From Chara braunii (Eukaryota > Streptophyta > Charophyceae > Charales > Characeae), in contig BFEA01000114.1 of NCBI GenBank assembly GCA_003427395.1, positions 2,967,655 through 3,031,420 of the forward strand: a stretch of 63,766 nt of DNA, written 5' to 3'. The notes under the pieces are model-generated. The model saw only the letters and a list, made by a program, of their open reading frames with translations. It did no database searches and had not been told where the DNA came from. A program made the translations under genes and the position numbers. This document shows, in pieces, positions 46,648 to 57,835 of this stretch (within the stretch, counting starts at the first letter, position 1; each line of letters starts with the position of its first letter).

Positions 46648-49600
46648 CGAACAACGCGACAACACCCCTAGTCCCTTCAGTAACCATCCCATAACTTTCC
46701 GATGCGGAAGTCGAATAAGCGTCGCGCGCGAGTCTTAATATAAAACTGCGAGGCGCAGGGCTAACTCATATCGACTAACAATGCTAACGTACGCAAGCAG
46801 TCGCAATGATGGCGTACTATGTAGTACCCATACTCACGCTGTCCTCGTTAAACCCGAGGGCCGCATTTGACACTTAAGTGTCGGCTGACACGCGATCTTA
46901 GGGTTAATCTCTCGACGCTGGACGACCGCCATCCTCGGTTGAAGACCACACACCCTCTTCCGCACCCTGTGCAAAGCGGGTGGTACACAGGTCCATACCT
47001 GTGGTTGCAGTCGGTTCCTACTGCCCTGGAGATGAACCCCACTCCAGGCCTAGAGAAGTCAAGAGGTTTGACTTTGACAGCTATCACGGACTACAACGTC
47101 CAACCATAGAAATCTAAAAAACAAAGAATAGCAGAGACTCTTCCTTCTCTCTCAACCCATAATCTGGCTAACCCTTGCGCATGATCACAGTAAGCCGCGC
47201 GCATACCCAAGACGCATATAAATATATACATATATATAGAGGGCTATTAATATAGGACGATCATGTCTCACAGTCACAGTGAGACTCCTCTCAGCCATAT
47301 ATGTATGTAATCGCAGACAGTCACATCCAGCGACCGAACCACAAACATACCTGCAATCACATCAAAGATCCAACAAAAGTCAACGCACTACACGGGGTCA
47401 ACTTCAACCATTCCCTATGCTCATACCCCTTGCTTTAGCCATACAAGCCTCACTCTTGTGCAACTCCCCAAAATACTCAGTACTTTTGTTAAATGACCAT
47501 TCAATAAAGTCCGGGTGAAAACACAATGAAACAATTCAAACTACAGGGCTGAAGCCTTTAGGTTGAGTGACAGGAGTGGATTGGAGTTGAATCGTAAACC
47601 GACGAATCGGCAACCGACCTGTTATCAGTGATAACAAAAGACGATCCTTATGGATCAAGCTGAAACTAGTCAAAGTCCTGAATCAAACGGTCGAAAAGAC
47701 CTGTAACACAAAACATGTCAATCCCCAGCTAGAATCATAAGTGTATGGAGAATACAACTCCATAACACGTTCTCACCCAAGATCTTTCTAGTTGACTAAG
47801 CCTGAACCTACCTTTAAGCAGTGTCCGACAAAGCAAAGGTAGACCCAGAGTGGATCGCCAGAATCGCCACCTGTCAAAATATAATCTATCTCTTTTAAAC
47901 TAAGAAAATTTCGGCAGCGCTTCCCATAGGAAAAGTGTCTTTCCAAGATTTGTATCAACCCAAATATGAAAACACAAATGGTCTTTGACTTTCCAAAGTC
48001 CAGTTTTGTCTATCTCCGTGAATTAGCAAAAATTTGGGCAGCACTCCCTTTAGAAAATGAGACTTCCCAGATTTTTACTAAGCCATAAAAAATTTAGACA
48101 AGTTGAACTTTGAAAGATCAGAATTTGACTAACTCCTTGGATTTGCAGAACTTTCGGCAGCGCTTCCAGTAGAGAAAGTACCTTATCAAAATTTATACAA
48201 AGCCAAGTATAATAAAGGATACTAGAAAATCCGAAAATGGATCTAAGTAAAATAAACTTAGCTCAGAAAATGCAGGAATTGAAACTAACTCTTATCGCTC
48301 TAGCACGTGGCGAGCCTCTAAAGCAACTACCTGTCAAACTGAAACTCAGACCAAGTAGTAGCCTCACTCAGTCACATGCAGGCCAACCCACAAGGGTAAG
48401 TACTCTCACCATCCTCAAGTCAACCTAGCAGACAGTAGTTCATAATCTTTCAATGTTTTAACCCTTTATACCCTGCTTACGTAAGGCGTAAAGTCAAACC
48501 ATCCAATCTTATGGAACATGCTTGACTCAGCCATTAAGTATACACGAACAGGTTGCACAACTACTTTTCTCTTCTTTTGGGCACATGACAAAGCCATTCA
48601 TCTTAGAAACAATGCTTAGTCGCCCTGAACAGTTTAATACCAAAATTGTATATACTTCTTTAAACTTTGTGTTCAAAAGTTGAGCGTGGGACTTAGTCAT
48701 TCATCTTAGAAACAAAGTTCATCCTGCTCAAGGTTACCTTCATTTGTACTCTTAGTTATACTCTCTTTAATTTTATGGTAAACTATAGTCAGACCATCCA
48801 ATCTTATGGAACCCTTGTCTGACTAGCCTATTCTTAGGTAGGATAGTAACAAAAATATAGTCAAATTATAAACTTTTGGGTTCCAGAATGTGCGAGGTAT
48901 TGAGCCAGACCATCCAATTTTATGAAACATATCTCGTCCTCTGCCAGATTCGTTTCTCTCTGGTTCAGTTGTGCGTGGCATGAGTCCAAGGACATCCAAT
49001 CTTATGGAATATGCCTCGCCCCCGACCAAAGTTACTCCCTCAAAACAAAAGCAGGAAGAGGCTGAGCCATCCAATCTTATAGAACTTGCTCAGACCTCCT
49101 CGCTCAGAAACTAACGAAACAGAGTACAACCCAATTAAACAAGACAACCAAACCATCCAATCTTATAGAACATGCTTGGTTTCTGAAAGTCAACCACAGT
49201 CAAACCCTTGCAAGTCAGAGCAATCAGACCATCCAATCTTATGGAACTTGTCTGATTCTCAATGCAATTCAAAAAATAAAACACAGCAGTCAGACCATCC
49301 AATCTTATGGAACAGTGCTTGACCCTATAAGATCCATTCACACTTTAAATAAAACTACCTTTCTCTCACCCTTCCCCCTGATGCAATTCCCCTTCGTTAC
49401 GATCTACTTCCAGTCAATCAACAAAACTGAAACTAAGGTTACGCATGCATTCCTTTATTTAATCTGTCTTGTGTCATGAAAGTCAAACCCAAAGTCAAAT
49501 GCATGCAGAATACTCTGTCAACTCATAGAAGTGATACAGATAGGGGATATAATATGGGTTTATAGAGGGAAAACAATGGTTACCTTTCAGTTCCCTGAAC
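46110..49600 (+). mobile_element. Family X element, copy D
   Basis: It starts near GTCGAGCGCATCGATCC. The shared 5' block (CATACCTCCCGCGAGATCC, ACTTACCTCCACC, GGAGCTGTCACC) is GC-richer than in copy C, and a (CA)n tract lies at 46610-46643. The conserved stem-loop CCGACCTGTTATCAGTGATA is near 47615-47635 and the hairpin array at 48,490. No long frame. Confidence 0.6.
48490..49325 (+). repeat. Hairpin array of X copy D, ten units
   Basis: The loop CATCCAATCTTATGGAAC (in two units CATTCATCTTAGAAAC) recurs ten times with 65-110 bp spacing. The flanking arms differ in each unit but pair: AGTCAA/TTGACT (48492, 48522), GACAAAGC/GCTTAGTC (48587, 48614), TTGAGC/GCTCAA (48680, 48726), TAGTCAGAC/GTCTGACTA (48786, 48817), CTGAGC/GCTCAG (49062, 49088), AACCAA/TTGGTT (49146, 49176), AATCAGAC/GTCTGATT (49222, 49250). 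Confidence 0.85.
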
Positions 49601-50985
49601 TCCTCCTGAGTTCCGGCAGAGCTCCAGCAATCAGTGGGGCGAACCTCCCACAGAGGTCTTGGCACGGATTACAGGTTGCAATCTCGCCTGCCGCCTTCCT
49701 TTCAGATACCAATAGATTAGACTTAGAGCTTAGAAGGGCAGATAGAGAAAGTTTGAGTCGCTCAAATACAAGAACGATGCTCCCAGACTCGTGCGAGAGG
49801 GCCTTGATATCTCGATTCGCCTGAGGGCCCCGCAATGGTGGCCAACGTAGTAACAACTTGGTCAAAGTTATACTCCGACTACCGAAGTCAACCCCCGGAT
49901 GACCCCCTTAACTAGGCTTAGCCACTCCTCAAGGTTTCGTGGTCTGAAGTGCAGTGGTCACAGCTCAAGGCACGACTTGTGGATCAAAAACACGGTCTCC
50001 TCCCTAGTAGCCACGGTTCGGCAGGCCTAGAAACGGGCTGAGTGTATTCAGAACCCGACTGTGTAGCCTTCAAGAGGCCCCCGTTCCCACGGGGCAGCCG
50101 CAATAACGGAATCCAATCACAACTCCGGCAACAGCCAGCTCCGAATCGTCGCAGCAGCAGCTGCTTCCAATAGAGCCCCCGCTCCCCTGCTGCTAAGAAC
50201 GTGCAATGGTCCGTTATTGCTCGAGAAAAACACGGTTCGCTGTTCGCACCGTCCTAGCTGCATTAACCATTTATTGGTACTTAGCAACCACGTAGATTGG
50301 AAGTAGTAGTGTTAGTTCATAGCCATACTACATTCATTGTGCCTGTCTACAAAGAAACACCACCAAAAACAGCTGATCAATCAGTCTTCAACAGGTGAAC
50401 CCCTGTCCTTGAGCGTCCCGCCTCCTCAACAGGTTGGACTTAAGCCCGCAGGACCAACCGCTGACTGTTGTTACTCAAACCATAATTCTTCTGTTTGCCT
50501 AGCGAACTAGCGATGCCCCAGAGTACTGCAGTGCCCCGCAGGTTGTCGCACCTCAAGTCCCGCAATGCCATGAACAACTCACAAGTCCGGGGCTCTTCCA
50601 GTGGCGAGACACTCCAAACGGACATCAATCACAACTTCTCATCATCAGCAGGACCAGTGCAACAGTCACAACGCGCGGAGCTACCACCCTCGTGCCCCGC
50701 TTTGTCATTTAGCCTTCACTAACTCCTCTCGCCAATCTCCACTCGCCCGAACTCCTGCTCTTCAGCACGCTCGTGCTTGCCTACCCTCCCCTTCCCTTTC
50801 GCTGTTGTCGGTAGTATCAACCTACGTCTAATCGTGATTCCTGAGAAAGTCGAAAGGGGCGATGTGCCGATCTTTGGACCTCTCGATCGGGATTTGCAAC
50901 AGTTGTTCACCAAGCATAATGACCAATAAGTCGACCGCTGGGACCGGTAGCGTCGGGGCGCAAGGTCTGTAAAGTCAAGGAGTAC
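49601..50985. other. Repeat-derived stretch, no gene seen
   Basis: Begins with a copy of the Y hairpin (GAACTCCTCCTGAGTTC at about 49602). No coding exon or RNA gene recognised. A CTACCAT/ATGGTAG hairpin lies near 50986-51010. Confidence 0.45.
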
Positions 50986-50989
50986 TACC

Positions 50990-52015
50990 ATGGTAAACAC
51001 TATGGTAGCGATATCGCACTCGTAGCAAGTATCTGCACGGTGTCGGAGCAAACACCCTTACAAGGGTATTTGCTCATGATTTTGCATATGATACAGTATC
51101 AACGTTTGTCGCCGTGTCGGAGACAGTCTAGAGTAAAAAGTGAGAATTTTTTTGGCTTGGTGCTGAGAAGCAAACTTCTCGACCTTTGAGGCTGAGATTT
51201 ATAGGTGATCGTACGCAGTGATACGACACATGCGACAACAGGTAAAGATTAGTAAAAATTAAAAGTCTCCGACCGCAAGGTTCGGAGGGTTGGAAGGAAA
51301 ATTAATAAGAAAGGTCGTGCGGGATGCGTCGACCACGATCTAAATCAGTCAAAGGTTCAGGCGGTAAGGGAAAAGCGAATTAGATCTAGTCAAAAGGCGT
51401 CGAACCGACCAATACGGGAAGAATCTGCTGGTCGCCCGCCGTAAGCTCGAAAGCGGACTGAAATAGTAATATAAGCCCAGCCGCGCGGCCAGGACGGCCA
51501 ATAGAAATATGCCACCACCACACCAAGTGCTGACGACCGATATGGGGCCTCTAAAAATGTGAACAGTTGTCTTCCTTCTACTCGGCCTCGAGTACCAGCC
51601 ACATTTATCTCTACTTGGGGTGGTACCGGCCTACTTTCCACCTGAGGGTTTTTCGCGGCTCAAGTGTCGCGGGCCTCCACCCCCGCCACTTGAGTGTTTT
51701 CCCCGCCACGATCTTCAATGTCACGGTCACAGGTAAGTACCGTCCCTTCGAGCCTTCCACTCAAACAAGGGTCCTTGCAGGTCACACACACACTGAAACC
51801 AACAACACTGAGACATGTACAAAGACCGGGAGACATACACATACACGGATTTAGAGTATGGGCTCAGGCCACTAGGTGGGCTGAGCCCTAGCCCCAACGC
51901 TCTATATGTAGATGGGCTGCTCTACTTCTATTCACAGTGTAAGCTAGCTCAATAGGTATCGGGGCAGACTGTCAAATAGTAGATAAAGGGATCGAATCTG
52001 CCCCGGCCTGTGAAC
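50990..52015 (-). mobile_element. Family Z end, copy 2 (inverted)
   Basis: Minus-strand blocks match 38,376-39,660 in the same order. The hairpin GAGCAAACACCCTTACAAGG with its complement is at 51046-51075. The outer end carries a tRNA-like sequence with A-box TAGCTCAATAGG (51945-51956) and B-box GGGATCGAATCTGCC (51988-52002). Confidence 0.6.
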
Positions 52016-52056
52016 TAGCTTTTTGTCGGGAACTGCATTTTTACCCCGACTTTGGG

Positions 52057-52115
52057 CAACGGGGGCTTGAACCCGTGACCTTGAGTTCGGGAATGGTTAC
52101 TGTTAGGCCCCGTTG
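52057..52115 (-). repeat. Shortened tRNA-like sequence
   Basis: Minus strand: CAACGGGG (52115-52108) can pair with CCCCGTTG (52064-52057) like an acceptor stem, and GGGTTCAAGCCCC forms a T-arm with B-box. The region between is too short for normal D and anticodon arms. Most likely a tRNA-derived repeat. Confidence 0.45.
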
Positions 52116-52499
52116 TGACAATTGGCACGACGGGGTAGTTAGTAGTTCATATTTCCTTTCATTTTTATTTTATTTTTATTTTTTGTTCTTAGTTAGATTC
52201 ATTTTCTTCTATTTTCCTTAGTTTTTTTTTAAGATCCCGTTGTCCTTTTTCATAAATTCACTAAAGTGAATCTACCCCCGAAACCGGAGCAGATTCGGCC
52301 AAGTAACTTGTTTGGCCGAAATCACAAGGAAAAGACTTGGCCGACGAGGAGTTCGGCGCAGCATCGCGAAGGCGTGGGAGGCACGGCGTAGGGAAGGAAG
52401 AGGGGAGTATGGGGGAAGTAGAGAGAAAAACGAGCGGGCGCAGGGAAATAACGCAAGCAAGCGAGGAGGGAGGTGGTCGCATGAGAAGAAGGGAGACGC

Positions 52500-52875
52500 G
52501 CAAGGAGTAGAGGAGAAAGAAGAAGAAGAAGAAGAAGAAGAAGAAGAAGAAGAAGAAGAAGAAGAAGAAAAAGAAGGAGACGAAGGAGAAAAGAGAAGGG
52601 GGAGCTTAGGAGGGAGGTGGTGAGTGCGGTCAAGCAGAAGACCGCAAACCCAAGCCAATAGAGAAGAGAGGGAGAGTGAGAGGAAGGGGGAAAGAGAAGT
52701 TGAGCGGAGGATAGCGCGAATTGGAGGGAAAGTGCGCGCGGGAATAAAAAGTGCGCGGGCCCGAAGTACAACGCAGCGAAAGGAAGAAGAAAAAGAAGAA
52801 GAAGAAGAAGAAGAAGAAGAAGAAGAAGAAGAAGAAGAAGAAGGAGAAGAAGAAGGAGAAGAAGGAGGGAAGAAG
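52500..52875. repeat. Two (GAA)n tracts
   Basis: GAA repeats at about 52515-52575 and 52785-52870 within purine-rich DNA. Poly-Glu, poly-Lys and poly-Ser frames are artefacts. Confidence 0.95.
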
Positions 52876-53108
52876 GGAAGGAGAGGACAAAAGCGACTCA
52901 CCTATATCGTGTATTCAATGTCGGCGACGTCGTGAGCGTGGATTCGCTATCCGCCCAAACTGTTGGAAGGCACGAGTATGCCAGTCGTGCCCCCGTGCTG
53001 TCATCGTGGTATGCTGCACATCGTGACGGGTCGTGTAGTGGAGCGAGAGAGAGAAAGAAGGTAAGTTCTCTTCTCGCAACTACCTCTAGCTACTACAATT
53101 GATAAGAA

Positions 53109-53110
53109 AA

Positions 53111-53157
<47 letters not shown>

Positions 53158-53160
53158 ATG
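53109..53160. repeat. (TAAA)n microsatellite
   Basis: About 13 copies of a 4-bp unit. Confidence 0.95.
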
Positions 53161-53262
53161 AATCTACCACTAAAATACGAAAAGATGCAGTGTCATACTC
53201 ACATTAGTAGAATGAGTAAAATGGAATGTATCTACCGCTAGAATATGAGAATATACACTACT

Positions 53263-53281
53263 AGGTGTGTGCGTGTGTGTG

Positions 53282-53324
<43 letters not shown>

Positions 53325-53766
53325 NNNNNNNNNNNNNNNNNNNNNNNNNNNNNNNNNNNNNNNNNNNNNNNNNNNNNNNNNNNNNNNNNNNNNNNNNNNN
53401 NNNNNNNNNNNNNNNNNNNNNNNNNNNNNNNNNNNNNNNNNNNNNNNNNNNNNNNNNNNNNNNNNNNNNNNNNNNNNNNNNNNNNNNNNNNNNNNNNNNN
53501 NNNNNNNNNNNNNNNNNNNNNNNNNNNNNNNNNNNNNNNNNNNNNNNNNNNNNNNNNNNNNNNNNNNNNNNNNNNNNNNNNNNNNNNNNNNNNNNNNNNN
53601 NNNNNNNNNNNNNNNNNNNNNNNNNNNNNNNNNNNNNNNNNNNNNNNNNNNNNNNNNNNNNNNNNNNNNNNNNNNNNNNNNNNNNNNNNNNNNNNNNNNN
53701 NNNNNNNNNNNNNNNNNNNNNNNNNNNNNNNNNNNNNNNNNNNNNNNNNNNNNNNNNNNNNNNNNN

Positions 53767-53851
<85 letters not shown>
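53263..53851. other. (TG)n, 442-nt gap, (GA)n
   Basis: TG and TA repeats lead into N at 53325-53766, and about 85 bp of GA repeat follows. The different repeat on each side means the missing sequence contains at least one transition. Confidence 0.98.
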
Positions 53852-53852
<1 letters not shown>

Positions 53853-53945
53853 GATAAGCCTTCAACCTTGGCCAACAACTAAGTCTCCAAACCGCGTCTC
53901 GCTGCACGATACTTGGATCGATAGAGTAAGCAAATCGAAAAATGA

Positions 53946-53983
53946 GAATGTATATTTCCACATTTCAGCGGAAAGATTCATTC
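53946..53983. repeat. Hairpin related to the 21.3 kb duplication
   Basis: TTTCC-ACATTTCAGC-GGAAA with longer arms pairing at 12 of 14 positions. It resembles the hairpin at 21332-21365 in loop and arms. Confidence 0.6.
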
Positions 53984-54426
53984 CGGTTTTGCTCATCCTA
54001 TCGATGGTGTGTGTGTGTGTGCGAAGGAATGTGTATATGTGAAAGAGAGAGAAAGAGCGAAGAGAAAGAGGGGAGGAATACGCATCTGACCGCATCCACC
54101 ATATGCGAAGGAGGAAGCTTGCATTGGGTATCGGGCGCTACCAACAGAGGCAACGGGAGAGAGAAGAAGTGAGCAACGCAACGGTCGGCAGATAAACCCC
54201 GAAAAATCGCAGACGACCTCGGGGTTTTCTCCTACAAAGGAATGGGAAAGTCGAATGAGTTTTCCAATGAGGGCACAAGGATGTGTATTGTGTGTGTGTG
54301 AGAGAGGGGATCTTACCTGATTACAGATGGTCATTGTCACGACAGTCAGGTAGATAGCGTCCCAAGAACGACACACCCCTATGCTAACTGTATTAGGTCG
54401 GGTAAATAGATTGTATACATTCACTT

Positions 54427-54430
54427 TTGA

Positions 54431-54497
<67 letters not shown>
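54427..54497. repeat. (TAT)n microsatellite
   Basis: About 70 bp of ATT/TAT repeats. Confidence 0.98.
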
Positions 54498-54779
54498 GTA
54501 ATTATCTAATATTATTTTATTTTTTTAGAGTTTATGCTTTATTTCGGCCGTAACCACCGATACGCTCGTCCAAAGGAAACGAAAGGGGGAAAGAAAGGGA
54601 GAGAAGGTGCGCGATAGGAGAAAGGAGCAGAATAGGAAGAGGGTATGGCGTTTTTAATGTAATGATCTTCAAGAAAGGAGGTGAATGTGGGTTATCAAGA
54701 TTTGACTAAGGGTAATGAGGTACGTACCTGGTGAGTGAAAAAGGGGGGGGGTCGAATGTGACAGCCATGCACATTGGTC

Positions 54780-55080
54780 GCTATATGCTCGTATATCGGG
54801 AATGTAGTTGACATCATCTTTCGGCTTCGTAGTATAGGCTAGATAGGATCTGCCACATGTAGTCTGGACGCCGAGCGCCAGATAGGATATCAACTCTGGT
54901 TTTTCGTTGATGATGATGAGACCATTTCAGCATTGTCAATTATGAACTCTCGGTGTGTTCTTATTTGGTGATTCTCGTGATGCAATTTTGTTGTTGGTTC
55001 GAGGTCACGACTATCTGGTCTTATGAGTATGATGCTGTTTGATTTATGAAGTTCGCTATTGCACATTTTTTCTTGCATTT
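54780..55080 (-). mobile_element. Family V repeat, copy 3 (inverted)
   Basis: The reverse complement of copies 1 and 2, including CTGGCGCTCGGCGTCCAG and CAAACAGCATCAT. A long ATT microsatellite follows at 55137-55245, on the side corresponding to the start of copy 2. Confidence 0.65.
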
Positions 55081-55136
55081 TGTGTTATTTAAATTTAATA
55101 TTTTTTTTATTATTATTATCATTGATTGATTGGTAT

Positions 55137-55140
55137 TATC

Positions 55141-55226
<86 letters not shown>

Positions 55227-55245
55227 CATCGTTATTATTATTAGT
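55137..55245. repeat. (ATT)n microsatellite
   Basis: About 105 bp, few interruptions; poly-Tyr frames are artefacts. Confidence 0.98.
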
Positions 55246-55249
55246 ATTG

Positions 55250-56071
55250 TCAGTAAAAAGACCCTTACGGTTCAGATCCCTGAAACGTGATCCAAATATA
55301 TAGGGGCCTTGTCAGCCCGAACTTAATTTCGAGAACAGCATTCCAAAAAGACAAATTCCCTGATGCAAACACGTACTGAACACAAAGTTCAAGATAAGTC
55401 ATGACTGTTCTGCGATAAGTCTTGTTTGTTTGATGGTAAGTTATGTCTGTTCGACATTAAAATCGACGGACACAGTTCCAGTCTAGTCCCAGTCCCGCAG
55501 ATCAGTTCTGGTTCAGACCGGGAGTCCAAAAGACAGGCCCGACGACCATAACAGCAAAAAACTATGGGAAAGTATGCTAGGACACACACTTTTCACCAAC
55601 AGGGATTGGGTAGAAGTCTCAGGCATACTTGAAGCTGAAAGCAGGCCACGCCGGACCGGTCCAGCACTATAAAGGACTGACCAGCCTTTCGTATGACAGA
55701 TACTCATTCGCATCAGAATGTGGGAGCATTGAGACGTTTGTGTGTCAGCAGTGATTGAGTTGCGCCAGGCTCGGGGGATTGTTGCTGGAGAAAGAGAGAG
55801 AGAGAATTAGAAAGAATGAGAGAGAGGAAGAGGGGAAAAGGAGAAAGGATCAGACAAGTAGACAGATCGACAAACAGACAGGCAAAATCAAATAGGCAGT
55901 CCAACACGGGCACATATCGACAGCGGGAAACTTGCTGCCTGGACTAGTGCTGCTGCTGATCAAGCACTGAATCCTCTGTGCAGAGCACATGCCCCCCTCG
56001 ACATTGTGAAACTGAGCCGGGAAGATAACTTATAAACAGTCATTATCTTAATATTGTTGATCACTGGTAGA

Positions 56072-56102
<31 letters not shown>

Positions 56103-56180
56103 GGCAACCAGACTCGTTTTATTTCTCACTTCACATGCATGCAAACGGGTGGCACGCGAAACCGGCGACAAATGCCCGTT
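55250..56180. other. Intergenic stretch, no gene seen
   Basis: A short GATAAGTCNTGNCTGTTC repeat near 55393-55450, and (ATT)n at 56078-56102. No coding signal. Confidence 0.45.
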
Positions 56181-56189
56181 CGAAGCTCA

Positions 56190-56501
56190 CTCCAGAGTTC
56201 CTCCTGAACTCCGACAGAGCTCCCGCAATCGCCCTGTTATCGATCATGTCAAGTCTATGCAATTGTTTGAAACTTAAAATAGGAACAACCATGATTATCT
56301 CACTGTAAATCATTATCAAACACTTATAGTTGCAGAGTTAGGTGTCTGAGGGACCAATAAAGGACAAGAATGAAGGAGGATGGAAGAGGTAGGCGCCGCC
56401 ACACGGTGACGATGTCCCTCTCCTCTTCAGTGCCCCGCACTCTTTCCTCTTTGACCCCTGCTTATCTCATGATGTTTTAATAGTGAAACAAACAACCATT
56501 A

Positions 56502-56592
<91 letters not shown>

Positions 56593-57835
56593 TTAGTAAT
56601 ATCATAAGGTAAGCGTGCAAAGGCAAAATGACAGATCCCAGATTCAATCCACTAACAGAGAACCGCAACTCCGAATCAGAACGTCGGTGAGAACCTATTC
56701 TCACAACCACTCGCGTATGTATCCAGGGTTCTTCCTCCCACTTGATGCCCAATGCCCTGTACACAACTTACTAGCACCCTACGAATCGAGAATGCATCCA
56801 ATTGCCGCCAGCAACAAAAGAGAAATTCATGATGATGTCGACCATTATAGACTATCCTCGAAACCAGGTACGTTTCCCTCTCCACCTCTCTTTTTGTGTG
56901 GATTTACCTTGTTGGGCATCTGTCTGCTTGCCTGAACATCTGACCACGTGTCTGACTCCGTTTTCCGTCTGTGTATTTTGTTTGCATATCTGACTGTGCG
57001 TCCGTTTGCCATCATCTGTCTGTATGCACTCGTCTGTCTGTTCATCTGTCTGTCTGTCTTTGTGTCTGTGTGGTTGCCCGCGTCTGGTTGTCTGTGTCTG
57101 GCTGCCAAGTCTCGGACCGTGGGTTTGTTCTATAAGAGTTAAGTCTGTAGCCGTGTAGGACCTCTGAAAGGTCGAGGTCGTAGTTGCTGCAGTCTTCGAA
57201 AGGCCAAGGTCGTAGGTGTTACAGTCCTGAAGGACCAAGGTCGTAACTGCTACAGCATTGAAGTGTCAGGGTCGCAACAGCTACAGTCTCGAAAGTTGAG
57301 GTCATAGCTGTTACAATGTCGAAGGGTCAAACCCGCAAATTTCCGGAAGGTCCAGAAGTGGCCCTTCAGACATTGCTTGCAGCAGACCGGAGGCAAGTGG
57401 GCAGATGGCGTAGTCTGCCACTGCTGAGTCAGCGGTGCCCAAACCCAGTCTCCCTCAGTCCAGTCAGCAAGTACCAAGCGGGACTGTGTGTACCGGGGTC
57501 TGGTGGAATGAGGCAGGCCAACGACGCACAGAAGTATAAAGCAAGGGACAGCGTCCAACCATTTATTCATTGTTGCGCGAGCCGTACAGAAGCGTTGTTC
57601 CATCGTCTTGTGCGAGGTGGTCCGCAGATGCCCGAGGTTGAGGTGGGCCACCATAGTTAATAGTATTCGGCGGCCACAGTTGTCATAGTTAGTGTTAGTA
57701 ATATTGTGTGTGTGTGTGTTTGGTCAGTATGTTGAGCACAGTGATGAAATGAGAGTTGTAGGCGCATCCGTGTTTTAGTCTTTCTGAAGTGAGTTTGCAT
57801 CTGAACTGTGTTCTTGGCTTTCATATCTCCATAAG
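56190..57835 (+). mobile_element. Family Y repeat, copy B
   Basis: Same block order as Y copy A in the same orientation: GAGTTCCTCCTGAACTC hairpin (56195-56211), GCCCCGCACTC..TTTGACCCCTG, (TAA)n at 56503-56590, ACTTACTAGCACCCTACGAA, a TGTC-rich tract, the GGTCGTAG minisatellite (57165-57330) and a final segment. It abuts inverted X copy B at about 57,835. Confidence 0.6.

Noticed and set aside
52272-52901. 209-codon serine-rich minus-strand frame
   Set aside because: Produced by two GAA tracts; low complexity throughout.
53170-54042. Long frames across the second N gap
   Set aside because: Undefined bases plus TG and GA repeats.
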